DNA of 64,000 nt, taken from contig JASBUF010000061.1 of NCBI GenBank assembly GCA_030148085.1, forward strand, positions 1 to 64,000. Direction: 5' to 3'. The position numbers and the translations under genes were made by a program. A model generated the notes under the pieces. That model was not told the origin of the DNA. It did no database searches and worked only from the letters and a program-made list of their open reading frames with translations. This DNA comes from Methylophaga sp. Its GTDB lineage: Bacteria; Pseudomonadota; Gammaproteobacteria; Nitrosococcales; Methylophagaceae. This document shows, one piece after another, positions 17,054-27,128 of this stretch; position 1 is the first letter of the stretch; each line of letters opens with the position of its first letter.

Positions 17054-19297
17054 TCAGTCAACCTCATAGCCACGGATACTACTTTCTAGCAATGTGTCTG
17101 ATTTCTTACCGAATGCCCCTAAACCTTTAAGTTCAATCTGGAAATAGATGGCAAGGTTTCTATCATCATCCAGTTCATCATTCACATAGTCACGAATAGC
17201 TAGTCGCGTTGCCCAGCAGCAGCTGTCATATTGAATGCCAGCAAGAGTTTCCAGAGTACGTTTTTGATCCAATGAACGATACCACCGACCAAATAATTGC
17301 CAGCGCTCTCCCATCGGAACCTGTGCTGAAATATCAACTTGTTCGAGGCCTTCTCTCCGGTTCGTGAAGTCATTCTCTTTACGATAACGATGCGAAATAT
17401 TAAAAATACCGCCTTCTTCACCACGATAACGCATGCCGACTGATGACATACTCGTTTGACTGTCCTCAGCATCCCATTGAATTTCCCCTGATGCTGACCA
17501 TTCGTTGTTTATGAAGGCTACCGCTTCAACAATCATGTCTGAATCATTGTCAGTTTCGACCTGCCCATTAGGCAAAGTGACTTCACGGTCATCAAAATAA
17601 CGAATCTGCCCTAATGTCAGACGTAGTGATTCATCACCTGTTGTCTGATTGATAAAACGGGATGTTATCGCGAGTGAGAGTTGATTAGCATCACCGATGC
17701 GATCACCACCGATAAATCGATCATAGCTAAACAGCCTTATCATATTGAAGGTGGACAACCTTGTGTCAAAGTCTGGAATATCTGATTGATCACGCTCGGG
17801 GATATACAGGTAAAAAGCACGTGGCTCCAATGTCTGTATGAAGCTATCGTTACCAATATTCAGATCACGTTCAAAAAATAGACCAGTGTCAAAGCTAGCG
17901 ATAGGTAATGATCGTGAAGCATCATTATCGAATTGGTTTAAGTCATCACTGTTAAGATTATAACGAGTGTGGTTGTAGGCAAAACGCGGTGTGGCAAAAA
18001 AAGCTGCTGTCCCCATTGGCAGGCTGACGGCTGGCTCCATATTAATACGCTGACCCTCGACCAGATCATTATGGTCAAATTCGACATATTCAGCCTCAAG
18101 TTCGTAACTCAGGCCAAATGCCTGGTCGGGTAAATAGCCACGCACCAAGAACTGAGGTAGACGCTTGTATTGTTCAGGTACATCTTCTAAAGTCTGATAG
18201 CCTTGTAACCTAGCAGTAAAATCCCAGATATCCCCCCTATACCTTGTCTCTAATTTGCGATTCAAGTGAGTACGGCTTGATGTGTTTAGACTCGAACCGA
18301 AATCTTCAAAATAATTATCATCTGAGACATAGTTGTAATCGACCGATGCGTGCCAACGTCTAGCGAGCTCACTACGGTGTTGCCAAAAAAACAGTTGACG
18401 GGCTTCTTGATAATAAGGATTGATGTCTTCCCCATCCTGACGTTGTTCATCTGAACTGAGGTAATTGGCTTCGATTTCCCCCTGACCCTGTTCGAATAGA
18501 TAGCGGAATTCGCCTCCGAGCATCATGCCGCGATCACTCATGTATCGAGGTACTAGTGTTGCATCGAGATTCGGTGCAATATTCCAGTAATAAGGTGTGG
18601 TCAAGTCAAAACCGGTTTCATCACTATTTCCGAAGGTAGGCGGCAACAAGCCGGACTTACGTTCATCATTTAAAGGGAAATTGATATACGGGGTATAAAA
18701 CACTGGCACACCTGCCAGTCTAAGAACAACGTCTTCAGCCTCACCTACAGCAGTATCATGATTTAAATGGACTTCGTCCGCTTTCAGCTGCCAAGCACCA
18801 TCACCTTCTGGACAGGTGGTATAGGTCGCATTTTTTAGATCAGTGCTACTGGTGCCCTTTCTAAGCAAATGGCTTGACTCGCCGCGGGCATGCCTCTGCC
18901 GGATTCGATATTCCGCATCCAGCATGCGTCCTTCATCGTTGCTCAGAGACCATTCAGCCTGGTCGGCATCGACAATAATCTCACTGTCTCGCAGACGCAC
19001 ACCGCCCGTCGCTGTGACATCGCCACTGCTTCTGTTGTATGTTGCTCGTTCCGAGCTTAACTGCTGACCTGCACGGGTGATATCGACATCGCCGGAAAAT
19101 ACCGAGGTGCCCGTTTGCAGTAACTGAACGCTATCGGCTTTAACGTCTACTTCGCTTTGTACTGGATCTTGGCTTACAGCAGGAAGGAACAAGTCTTCGT
19201 AGCCAAAGTGACAGCTTAGTCCCTGCTCCTGCTGGGCCAGCACCGTGCTACTGATGCAGGACACGATAAGCGTTGATAAAAGCGATAGTTTGCGCAT
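17054..19297 (-). CDS. lptD: LPS-assembly outer-membrane protein LptD
   Basis: Beta-barrel that inserts lipopolysaccharide in the outer leaflet, with LptE. I start at the ATG at 19297, six bases after GAGG (747 residues); in-frame starts up to 19309 are less likely. It has a signal peptide (about 21 residues), an OstA-like periplasmic domain (about 50-190) and a C-terminal barrel. The four conserved disulfide cysteines are present: GLSCHFG (Cys29), TTCPEG and the adjacent pair in DSCCWAT. surA lies 88 bases downstream. About 286 bases without a gene follow on the upstream side. Confidence 0.95.
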   Translation of the reverse strand: MRKLSLLSTLIVSCISSTVLAQQEQGLSCHFGYEDLFLPAVSQDPVQSEVDVKADSVQLLQTGTSVFSGDVDITRAGQQLSSERATYNRSSGDVTATGGVRLRDSEIIVDADQAEWSLSNDEGRMLDAEYRIRQRHARGESSHLLRKGTSSTDLKNATYTTCPEGDGAWQLKADEVHLNHDTAVGEAEDVVLRLAGVPVFYTPYINFPLNDERKSGLLPPTFGNSDETGFDLTTPYYWNIAPNLDATLVPRYMSDRGMMLGGEFRYLFEQGQGEIEANYLSSDEQRQDGEDINPYYQEARQLFFWQHRSELARRWHASVDYNYVSDDNYFEDFGSSLNTSSRTHLNRKLETRYRGDIWDFTARLQGYQTLEDVPEQYKRLPQFLVRGYLPDQAFGLSYELEAEYVEFDHNDLVEGQRINMEPAVSLPMGTAAFFATPRFAYNHTRYNLNSDDLNQFDNDASRSLPIASFDTGLFFERDLNIGNDSFIQTLEPRAFYLYIPERDQSDIPDFDTRLSTFNMIRLFSYDRFIGGDRIGDANQLSLAITSRFINQTTGDESLRLTLGQIRYFDDREVTLPNGQVETDNDSDMIVEAVAFINNEWSASGEIQWDAEDSQTSMSSVGMRYRGEEGGIFNISHRYRKENDFTNRREGLEQVDISAQVPMGERWQLFGRWYRSLDQKRTLETLAGIQYDSCCWATRLAIRDYVNDELDDDRNLAIYFQIELKGLGAFGKKSDTLLESSIRGYEVD

Positions 19298-19539
19298 GTT
19301 CATCCTCAAGCAACTGACCCAGTCAACAGTAACGTCCTGACCGAATGCAAAATAACGCTCAATTTATCGCATATATAGGATGATTCAGCAAATCGGCCCA
19401 TCCGTCTGGAGGCTCCTGTAGAGGCATATCCAAGCGTCATCAACAACTTAGCTTTTCAGCATTTATCCATCGCATTCTTGGTGAACGAACGGCTATCGCC
19501 AAACACTCCGAAACCCTGAAATTATTTTGTCATCATGTG

Positions 19540-19568
19540 TTGACAGGGTAGGCGTCAGTCCCTATGAT
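19540..19568 (+). promoter_or_regulatory. strong sigma-70 promoter of the tRNA-Ala/Glu cluster
   Basis: Perfect -35 TTGACA, a 17-base spacer and -10 TATGAT, followed by a GC-rich ATGCGC discriminator of the kind found at stringently controlled stable-RNA promoters. tRNA-Ala starts 16 bases after the -10 box. Confidence 0.85.
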
Positions 19569-19583
19569 ATGCGCTTCCTTTCG

Positions 19584-19659
<76 letters not shown>

Positions 19660-19683
19660 AGATTCTCGAAAGTAAAGTTTTAG

Positions 19684-19759
19684 GTCCCCATCGTCTAGAG
19701 GCCTAGGACACCGCCCTTTCACGGCGGTAACAGGGGTTCGAATCCCCTTGGGGACGCCA
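19684..19759 (+). tRNA. tRNA-Glu (TTC), first copy
   Basis: 76 nucleotides including CCA. Acceptor GTCCCCA/TGGGGAC, anticodon stem CCGCC/GGCGG around CTTTCAC (anticodon TTC), T-loop GGTTCGAATCC. It follows tRNA-Ala by 24 bases. Confidence 0.97.
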
Positions 19760-19812
19760 AACTTTAATGGCTCTGTTTGCAGAACCATGAATATCAAAAC
19801 GAAAGAACCTGG

Positions 19813-19888
19813 GTCCCCATCGTCTAGAGGCCTAGGACACCGCCCTTTCACGGCGGTAACAGGGGTTCGAATCCCCTTGGGGACGCCA
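19813..19888 (+). tRNA. tRNA-Glu (TTC), second identical copy
   Basis: Identical across all 76 nucleotides to the copy at 19684-19759 and 53 bases after it. The flanks differ. I see no clear hairpin terminator between here and lptG (19945). Confidence 0.97.
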
Positions 19889-19944
19889 CTTCTTAAATCT
19901 TACTAAACGCTTTCCGTCAGCATCAACTGTCTCAGTAAGTTCGT

Positions 19945-21009
19945 TTACCTCACTTGCTTATTCATCCACCAGGCAATACCCGCAAATAACATGGCCGGAA
20001 ATGAAGCGGCCAACCATGGTAACACCCCGAAAACTAAGCCCATATGCTGGAAACTCTGGTTAAACAGGTGAAAACCGATTCCGATTAAAGCTCCCGCCAG
20101 AATTCGGCCGCCTATCGGCGCTGAACGCAATGGCCCGAACACAAACGGCACCGCCAAAAGCACCATGACGGCGGTGCTTACCGGCATCATCAATTTACTC
20201 CAGAAAGCCAGTTCGTACTGTGCGACTGACTGATGATTCGCTTTTAAGTAGCTGACATAGTCAATCAAATCCCATACCGGCAGAAACTCCGGTGGCACAA
20301 CTACAATATTAACCATGCCCGGATTAAGCTGTGAGCGCCAGCGTGCATGTGATACCGAATGAACCTCTACCCCGCTTTCATCAATTGTACTCTGCACAAC
20401 ATCCGTTAATGTCCAGCTATCCTGTTGATACTCAGCACTCGTCGCCTTAGTGAGAATACGTAAGCGATGCTGCTCATCAAACTCGTAAATGGACACATTG
20501 GAAAAGCTGCCATCAGCGTTGATGCGATCAATATGATTGAAGTGATTACCATCACGGGTCCAGAAACCATATTCTGAGCGTGAGCCAACAGTGCCAGTCT
20601 GGGCAACCGACTGCATTTCACGCGCAGATTGTTCGGTAATCGGACGTAGTCCCTCCCCGATGACCAAGGCGACAAACATCAGAATGCCCGCCACAATCAC
20701 GACGGCTTTATTAATACCGGCAATGGAGATGCCTGCCGCGCGCATGGCCACAAGCTCACTCTGACTGGCTAGATTTCCCAAACCAATGACACTGCCGAGC
20801 AAGGCGGCTACAGGCAATAACTCGTAGATCCGCTTTGGCATCGTCAATGCGATGTAAGCTAGAATGCTGCTGATGCTGTAATCACCTTTGCCCAGATCAT
20901 CAAGCTCACTGATGAAATCCATAAAGGTATATAACGCCAGTAACACCAGTAGTACCAACAGGGTGCTGGAAAGTATGGTTTTGGCAAGATATTTGGACAG
21001 AATACGCAT
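19945..21009 (-). CDS. lptG: LPS export permease LptG
   Basis: One of the two transmembrane subunits of the LptB2FG transporter that lifts lipopolysaccharide out of the inner membrane. The 354-residue protein has the YjgP/YjgQ-family layout: helices near the N-terminus (YLAKTILSSTLLVLLVLLALY), the ELVAMRAAGIS segment, a periplasmic beta-jellyroll and three C-terminal helices. Its ATG directly abuts the lptF stop (TAA-ATG), so the two are coupled. Confidence 0.93.
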   Translation of the reverse strand: MRILSKYLAKTILSSTLLVLLVLLALYTFMDFISELDDLGKGDYSISSILAYIALTMPKRIYELLPVAALLGSVIGLGNLASQSELVAMRAAGISIAGINKAVVIVAGILMFVALVIGEGLRPITEQSAREMQSVAQTGTVGSRSEYGFWTRDGNHFNHIDRINADGSFSNVSIYEFDEQHRLRILTKATSAEYQQDSWTLTDVVQSTIDESGVEVHSVSHARWRSQLNPGMVNIVVVPPEFLPVWDLIDYVSYLKANHQSVAQYELAFWSKLMMPVSTAVMVLLAVPFVFGPLRSAPIGGRILAGALIGIGFHLFNQSFQHMGLVFGVLPWLAASFPAMLFAGIAWWMNKQVR

Positions 21010-22140
21010 TTATTGACTGAGCTTGTGTTTATAGAGTTTGAGGTAACGTTTAACCAATTGCTTGTTTAACAGCAATAGCAAAACCACGAGCATCAGGAGA
21101 TGAACCCATATCCCTCCCAGCCAGACCGGCATATCCCCTTTGCTGACCCAGGCACGACTCACACCCAGCAAATTGCTATAGATAATGTAAATCAACACTG
21201 CAGGGACGAAGCCCGCATAGCGCCCCTGGCGTGGCCCGGCATTAGCAAGGGGTATCGCAATCAGACATAACAACAGCGTCATCAAAGCCGACGCACTGCG
21301 CCATTGCACTTCGGCCATATCTCTCGGCTTGCCGCGCTGTAGCAGCTCTGAAGTCGGTAAGGCTTTGTGACGTTCACGTACCTCGCCTTCCTGCCCTTTC
21401 TCAATCAACAGGCTGTGCGTCGCAAACTGCGCGATAGTGAAATCCTGATCGCCCGCTTTCCCTTCATAGCGATAGCCTTTTTCCAGAACCAGAAACTTAT
21501 CACCAGTGACAGAATCAATTTCGAAATGGCCTGTTTCTGAGCGAAATATCAACGGTTTCGGTTCCCGCTGAATCTCAATAAACACGTTTTCCAGAAACTG
21601 CTTATCGTCGCTCAATCGTTCGGAATAAAACGTCCAGTCCCCTTCCTGACTTTCTTTAAAACTACCAGCAATAAGCCCTGTCGTATTGGCCGAAATTTTC
21701 GCCCGTTCCTGCAGTTCATAGCGCTCCGAAAGTACATTTGGCACGATCCACAAGGCCAGCACAGCCACGATGATAGAAATAGCACCAGCAAACAGCAGTA
21801 CATTGCGCATAATGCGATATTGGGAAATACCACAGGCGACCATCACGGTCAGCTCATTGTCCGAGCTCATTCGGCCCAAAGCCAACATCACCGCGAGAAA
21901 TGCACCAATCGGCAAAAGAATCGACAAAGCGCCCAGAGAACTCAAGCCCAGCAGGCTGAAAATCACATCCGCCGGCATGTTGCCTACTGCCGCATCAGCG
22001 AGATAACGGGCAAACCGCGTAGAAACGTAAATCAGCCACAATACACCCGTCACAGCAATCAAATTGATCACAAACTCTTTCAGCAAATAACGATCAATCG
22101 TGCTGAACCAGGCAAAGAAGCGGTGTGGAACGTTGGGCAT
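21010..22140 (-). CDS. lptF: LPS export permease LptF
   Basis: Second transmembrane subunit of LptB2FG. I start at the ATG at 22140 (376 residues, MPNVPHRFFAWF); a TTG at 22185 would add 15 residues with no homology and little upstream space. It has the DRYLLKEFVINL start helix, ELTVMVACGISQYRIM coupling segment, periplasmic domain and C-terminal helices. It is divergent from pepA, the classical gammaproteobacterial arrangement. Confidence 0.92.
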   Translation of the reverse strand: MPNVPHRFFAWFSTIDRYLLKEFVINLIAVTGVLWLIYVSTRFARYLADAAVGNMPADVIFSLLGLSSLGALSILLPIGAFLAVMLALGRMSSDNELTVMVACGISQYRIMRNVLLFAGAISIIVAVLALWIVPNVLSERYELQERAKISANTTGLIAGSFKESQEGDWTFYSERLSDDKQFLENVFIEIQREPKPLIFRSETGHFEIDSVTGDKFLVLEKGYRYEGKAGDQDFTIAQFATHSLLIEKGQEGEVRERHKALPTSELLQRGKPRDMAEVQWRSASALMTLLLCLIAIPLANAGPRQGRYAGFVPAVLIYIIYSNLLGVSRAWVSKGDMPVWLGGIWVHLLMLVVLLLLLNKQLVKRYLKLYKHKLSQ

Positions 22141-22237
22141 TGATGATGAGTCTTGGTTAGAATTAATCGTTTGTTTTTGGCACAATCTGATTCGAATCTA
22201 AGAAGTCTAAACTAATTCATCCATACAGGAGAAATCC

Positions 22238-23731
22238 ATGCAGTATTTCGTTACCTCCGACGCCTTGGCCTCTCAGCAGACTGATTGTCTGGCCGTCGCT
22301 ATTTATGACCAGGCCGAACTCAGCCCGTCTGCCGCACAATTGGATGAAGATACCCAAGGCGCTATCCAGCGCGTCCTCGACACCGGCGATATCAGCGGTA
22401 AAGCTGGTCAGACACTGTTTCTGCACCACCCTGCTGGCATCAGCAGCCCACGCATCCTGCTTGTGGGTGTAGGCAAAAAAGGCAAAACCACGGAAAACGA
22501 TTTCAACACAGCCACCACTGCCATGGCGCAGGCGCTGAACGAGAGTGGTGCCCAGGCTGCTCTCTGTTGCCTCGCTGAAGTTGAGGTGATGCAGCGCTCA
22601 AACGCATGGAAAATCCGTCAGACTACCGTCAATACTGAAACGACACTCTACCGTTACACCCAAACCAAGAGTGACAATAAGCCGATCGAAAAACCACTGA
22701 CTCAATTGCGTTTCACGACTGATGAAGCGGATACCGCTGCAGCTGGCCAAGCGATTGCTCAGGGCGCGGCTATTGGCCGCGGTATGAACCTCGCTAAAGA
22801 TTTGGGCAATCTGCCTGGCAATATCTGCACTCCAAGCTACCTTGCCGATCAGGCCATCAAAATCGGCCAGCAGTTTGATAGTGTCACCACGACCATCCTG
22901 GAAGAAGCCGAGATGGCCGAATTGGGTATGGGCTCGCTGCTTTCTGTCTCACGTGGAAGTCGTCAGCCTGCGAAGCTGATCACCATGGAATACAAAGGCG
23001 CCGGTGACTCTAAACCGGTTGTTCTTGTCGGTAAGGGTCTGACCTTTGACGCCGGTGGTATCTCACTCAAACCTGCTCAAGGTATGGATGAGATGAAATA
23101 CGATATGTGTGGCTCCGCCAGTGTGTTCGGTACTATCCAAGCTGTCGCTGAATTGGGTTTGCCTATCAATGTCGTTGGCGTGGTTCCAAGCTCAGAGAAT
23201 ATGCCGGACGGCGATGCCAACAAACCGGGTGATATCGTTACTAGCATGGCCGGTAAAACCATCGAAATCCTTAATACCGATGCTGAAGGCCGTCTGATCC
23301 TCTGTGATGCGTTGACTTACAGCGAGCGTTTTGAACCGGATACCGTGATTGATATCGCCACGTTGACTGGCGCCATCATTGTGGCTCTGGGTAATGTCAC
23401 CACCGGTCTGATGGCGAATAACCAAGATTTGGCTGATGCACTGCTTAAAGCGGGTAATGACAGCTTTGACCGCACCTGGCAGTTGCCAATTTGGGACGAC
23501 TACCAAAAACAACTTGACAGTAACTTTGCCGATATCGCCAATGTGGGCGGCAAAGAAGCGGGTAGTGTAACCGCAGCCTGCTTCCTCTCCCGCTTCACTG
23601 AAAAGTTTAACTGGGCGCATCTGGATATCGCAGGTACAGCCTGGGTCAGTGGCAAAGCCAAGGGCGCAACAGGCAGACCTGTCCCATTGTTGATGCAATT
23701 CCTGTTAAACAAGATTGAATCAAAAAGCTAA
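22238..23731 (+). CDS. pepA: leucyl aminopeptidase PepA
   Basis: Cytosolic M17 aminopeptidase that removes N-terminal residues from peptides; in E. coli it also binds DNA. The 497-residue protein has the metal-site motifs KGLTFDAGGISLKP, MDEMKYDMCGSA and the family signature NTDAEGRL. ACAGGAG lies seven bases before the ATG. The 97-base gap to lptF must hold both divergent promoters. holC starts two bases after its stop. Confidence 0.95.
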   Translation: MQYFVTSDALASQQTDCLAVAIYDQAELSPSAAQLDEDTQGAIQRVLDTGDISGKAGQTLFLHHPAGISSPRILLVGVGKKGKTTENDFNTATTAMAQALNESGAQAALCCLAEVEVMQRSNAWKIRQTTVNTETTLYRYTQTKSDNKPIEKPLTQLRFTTDEADTAAAGQAIAQGAAIGRGMNLAKDLGNLPGNICTPSYLADQAIKIGQQFDSVTTTILEEAEMAELGMGSLLSVSRGSRQPAKLITMEYKGAGDSKPVVLVGKGLTFDAGGISLKPAQGMDEMKYDMCGSASVFGTIQAVAELGLPINVVGVVPSSENMPDGDANKPGDIVTSMAGKTIEILNTDAEGRLILCDALTYSERFEPDTVIDIATLTGAIIVALGNVTTGLMANNQDLADALLKAGNDSFDRTWQLPIWDDYQKQLDSNFADIANVGGKEAGSVTAACFLSRFTEKFNWAHLDIAGTAWVSGKAKGATGRPVPLLMQFLLNKIESKS

Positions 23732-23733
23732 AC

Positions 23734-24162
23734 ATGACCCGCATCAGTTTTTACATACTGAAGTCGAATGAACTTGAACAGCGGCAGGCCTTCGCCTGCC
23801 GTCTGATCGAGAAAATCTATCATCAGGGTCAGCAGGTTTATATCCACACTGATAGTGCTGAAAACAGTGAAGCCTTAAATCAGGCTTTATGGGCTATTAG
23901 GCCTGAAAGTTTTATCCCCCATGACGTGATGTCTGCAGACAATACTGAAAACAGTCCGATTCTTATCGGCCATTCTAATAACGCTCCTCCCCGGCTAATG
24001 GACGTCATGATTAATCTCACCGCCGAGCAACCGCTGTTTTTCAGTCAGTTCGAACGCGTCTGTGAAATTGTTGATGATGATGCCACTATCAAACAGGCTG
24101 GCAGACAGCGCTTTCAGTTCTACAAACAACGTGGCTACGAACTCGATACCTTTCATATCTAA
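23734..24162 (+). CDS. holC: DNA polymerase III chi subunit
   Basis: Clamp-loader accessory subunit that links the polymerase to SSB. The 142-residue protein starts MTRISFYILKS, has ACRLIEKIYHQGQQVYIHTDS, and ends in the typical RQRFQFYKQRGYELDTFHI. Translationally coupled to pepA (two-base gap) and followed by valS, the standard pepA-holC-valS cluster. Confidence 0.93.
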   Translation: MTRISFYILKSNELEQRQAFACRLIEKIYHQGQQVYIHTDSAENSEALNQALWAIRPESFIPHDVMSADNTENSPILIGHSNNAPPRLMDVMINLTAEQPLFFSQFERVCEIVDDDATIKQAGRQRFQFYKQRGYELDTFHI

Positions 24163-24197
24163 GCAACCACCGCTTAACAGTAAACAGAATCCACCTC

Positions 24198-24217
24198 AGC
24201 AGGTATAATGCCCTGCT
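24198..24217 (+). promoter_or_regulatory. possible valS -10 box inside a small inverted repeat
   Basis: AGCAGG and CCTGCT flank the perfect -10 hexamer TATAAT (24204-24209). No good -35 is seen at 17 bases. It could be the valS promoter or a leader hairpin. Confidence 0.3.
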
Positions 24218-24246
24218 TATTTCACGACTCAGCCAATAACAACACC

Positions 24247-27069
24247 ATGGAAAAAACATACAGTCCTGACGCGATCGAACAACGCTGGTATCAGAAGTGG
24301 GAACAGAATGGTGAATTCAAGCCATCCGGCGAAGGCTCACCTTACTGCATTATGCTGCCACCACCGAATGTCACCGGCAGTCTGCATATGGGCCATGGCT
24401 TCAACAACACCATCATGGATACCCTGACTCGTTATCACCGCATGAAAGGTGATAACACTTTATGGCAGCCGGGTACCGATCATGCCGGTATCGCCACACA
24501 GATGGTCGTCGAACGTCAGGTTAATGCGGAAGGCAAAACCCGCCATGAGATGGGCCGTGTCGATTTCACCAAACGCATCTGGGAATGGAAAGAAGAATCC
24601 GGCGGTAATATTACCCGTCAGTTGCGCCGTCTCGGCTCCTCTTTGGACTGGTCGCGTAGCCGCTTTACCATGGATGACGATCTGTCTGAAGCCGTAAAAC
24701 ATGTCTTCGTCAAACTCTACAAAGAAGGCTTGATCTACCGCGGTAAACGTCTGGTCAACTGGGATCCGAAACTGCACACCGCCATTTCTGATCTGGAAGT
24801 AGAAAACCGCGAACAGAAAGGCCATATGTGGCACCTGCGCTACCCGCTGGCCGATGGTCTCAAAACCAGTGAAGGTAAGAACTACATCGTCGTTGCCACC
24901 ACCCGTCCTGAAACCATGCTCGGTGATACCGGCGTTGCGGTTAATCCTGAAGACCCACGCTACAAAGATCTGATTGGCAAAGACATTATCCTGCCTTTGG
25001 TAAACCGTCGCATTCCTATTGTCGGCGATGACCATGCGGATATGGAAAAAGGCACCGGTGCCGTTAAGGTTACCCCTGCTCATGACTTTAACGACTACGA
25101 AGTCGGTAAACGTTGTGGCCTGCCGATGATCAATATCTTCACCTTGAATGCCGATGTGCGCGATATTCCGCAGGTGTTCAACACCGATGGCAGTACCAAT
25201 ACAGAAGTGGAAGCCAGTATTCCCGAAGCTTATCGTGGGTTGGAGCGTTTTGCTGCACGTAAAGCGATTGTCGCTGACTTTGATGTGGCTGGTCTGCTCG
25301 AAGAAATCAAAGATCATGATCTGACTGTACCTTATGGTGATCGTGGCGGCGTGGTCATTGAACCGATGCTGACCGATCAATGGTACGTCGATGCCAAAAC
25401 CTTGGCTAAACCAGCCATTGAAGCGGTTGAGACCGGCAAAGTTCAGTTCGTACCAAAGACCTACGAAAACATGTACTTCAGTTGGATGCGTGACATTCAG
25501 GACTGGTGCATTTCACGCCAGCTCTGGTGGGGTCACCGCATTCCGGCCTGGTATGACGAGCAAGGCAATGTCTACGTCGGTCATGATGAAGATGCGGTTC
25601 GCGCCGAAAACAACCTGTCTGCCGATGTACAGCTCACACAGGATGAAGACGTTCTCGATACCTGGTTCTCCTCTGCATTGTGGCCGTTCTCAACCTTAGG
25701 TTGGCCGAAAGAAGATGAGGCCGTTAAAACCTGGTATCCGGGTAATGTTTTGGTCACCGGTTTTGACATTATCTTCTTCTGGGTCGCCAGAATGATGATG
25801 ATGGGTATTCACTTCCTCGGTGAAGTGCCGTTCAAGGAAGTCTATATCCACGGTCTGGTGCGTGACTCGCACGGCCACAAAATGTCAAAATCCAAGGGTA
25901 ACGTGCTCGACCCTATCGATATCATCGATGGTATCGATCTGGAAACTTTGGTTCAGAAACGTACCTCTGGCATGATGCAGCCACAACTGGCGGCAAAAAT
26001 TGAAAAAGCTACCCGCAAAGAATTCCCGGATGGCATTGAGCCGCATGGTACCGATGCGCTACGCTTCACCTTTGCTTCACTGGCATCAACTGGCCGTGAT
26101 ATCAACTTCGATATGAACCGTATTGCCGGTTACCGTAACTTCTGTAACAAGCTATGGAACGCGGCACGTTATGTGTTGATGAATACCGAAGGTCAGGATA
26201 CCGGTATCGACAATGATGATGTGGAACTGAGCTTGGCCGATCGTTGGATCATTTCCCAGCTGCAGACCACCGAACAGGAAGTCACTAAAGCGATCGATAG
26301 CTACCGTTTTGACCATGCTGCTCAGGGTATTTACGAGTTTATCTGGAATAACTACTGTGACTGGTATCTGGAGCTGTCTAAACCGGTTCTGACCTCAGAT
26401 ACAGCATCAGAAGCTGCCAAACGCGGTACCCGACGCACGTTGGTTCGCGTATTGGAAGCGACACTGCGTATGACGCATCCGTTTATGCCATTTATCACAG
26501 AAGAAATCTGGCAAACCATCGCTCCGCTGGCTGGTAAAGCAGGCGATACCATTATGTCTCAGGCATATCCTGTTGCTGATGAAAGCAAGGTTGATAAGAC
26601 GGCTGTCGCTGAGATGGAATGGGTGATGAACTTCATTACCGGTATTCGTTCCATTCGTTCGCAAATGAATATTGCGCCGAAAATAGCCTTGCCAGTATTG
26701 CTTAAGGACGCCCAATCAGATGATCGAGCCAAACTCGACAACAACCTTAACTTCCTGAGCCGCCTTGCTAATCTGGAGTCGATTGAGTTCCTTCAGGGCG
26801 AAGCGCCTGCCGCCGCTACTGCGCTGGTCGGTAAGATGGAAATTCTGATTCCACTGGAAGGCCTGATTGACAAAGACGCTGAAATTTCCCGTCTTAACAA
26901 GGAAATCAGCAAGCTGGATAAAGTCATCAAGCAATCGTCTGGTAAGCTCAGTAATGAAAATTACGTGGCCAAAGCACCAGCCGATGTCGTGGCTAAGGAA
27001 CGAGAAAAGCTTGAAGAAATGCAACAAGCCTATCAGCAGTTGCAACAACAATTAGCTGCTCTAAGCTAA
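24247..27069 (+). CDS. valS: valyl-tRNA synthetase
   Basis: Charges tRNA-Val and edits mischarged threonine. I start at the ATG at 24247 (940 residues, [14 protein letters not shown]); the in-frame ATG at 24208 lies inside a -10-like sequence. Class I motifs HMGHG (in [14 protein letters not shown]) and KMSKSKGN, the editing-domain [12 protein letters not shown] segment, the anticodon-binding domain, and the C-terminal coiled coil ([15 protein letters not shown]) are all present. Normal length. Confidence 0.97.
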   Translation: MEKTYSPDAIEQRWYQKWEQNGEFKPSGEGSPYCIMLPPPNVTGSLHMGHGFNNTIMDTLTRYHRMKGDNTLWQPGTDHAGIATQMVVERQVNAEGKTRHEMGRVDFTKRIWEWKEESGGNITRQLRRLGSSLDWSRSRFTMDDDLSEAVKHVFVKLYKEGLIYRGKRLVNWDPKLHTAISDLEVENREQKGHMWHLRYPLADGLKTSEGKNYIVVATTRPETMLGDTGVAVNPEDPRYKDLIGKDIILPLVNRRIPIVGDDHADMEKGTGAVKVTPAHDFNDYEVGKRCGLPMINIFTLNADVRDIPQVFNTDGSTNTEVEASIPEAYRGLERFAARKAIVADFDVAGLLEEIKDHDLTVPYGDRGGVVIEPMLTDQWYVDAKTLAKPAIEAVETGKVQFVPKTYENMYFSWMRDIQDWCISRQLWWGHRIPAWYDEQGNVYVGHDEDAVRAENNLSADVQLTQDEDVLDTWFSSALWPFSTLGWPKEDEAVKTWYPGNVLVTGFDIIFFWVARMMMMGIHFLGEVPFKEVYIHGLVRDSHGHKMSKSKGNVLDPIDIIDGIDLETLVQKRTSGMMQPQLAAKIEKATRKEFPDGIEPHGTDALRFTFASLASTGRDINFDMNRIAGYRNFCNKLWNAARYVLMNTEGQDTGIDNDDVELSLADRWIISQLQTTEQEVTKAIDSYRFDHAAQGIYEFIWNNYCDWYLELSKPVLTSDTASEAAKRGTRRTLVRVLEATLRMTHPFMPFITEEIWQTIAPLAGKAGDTIMSQAYPVADESKVDKTAVAEMEWVMNFITGIRSIRSQMNIAPKIALPVLLKDAQSDDRAKLDNNLNFLSRLANLESIEFLQGEAPAAATALVGKMEILIPLEGLIDKDAEISRLNKEISKLDKVIKQSSGKLSNENYVAKAPADVVAKEREKLEEMQQAYQQLQQQLAALS

Positions 27070-27093
27070 GCATTTCTTTTCAGTCTAAAACCA

Positions 27094-27123
27094 AAAAGCC
27101 GCTGAACTCAGCGGCTTTTTTTG
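27094..27123. terminator. bidirectional terminator between valS and the malic enzyme gene
   Basis: AAAAAGCCGCTGA-act-CAGCGGCTTTTTTT: a strong stem with A and T runs, between converging genes. Confidence 0.85.
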
Positions 27124-27128
27124 TTTCT

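Noticed and set aside
19298-19583. Search for a small gene or RNA in the lptD/tRNA-Ala gap
   Set aside because: Apart from the tRNA promoter I see no open frame with a ribosome site and no convincing hairpin.
24460-25380. 306-residue minus-strand reading frame
   Set aside because: Entirely antisense to valS, whose motifs are intact in this range. It has no recognisable domain and arises from codon bias of the real gene.
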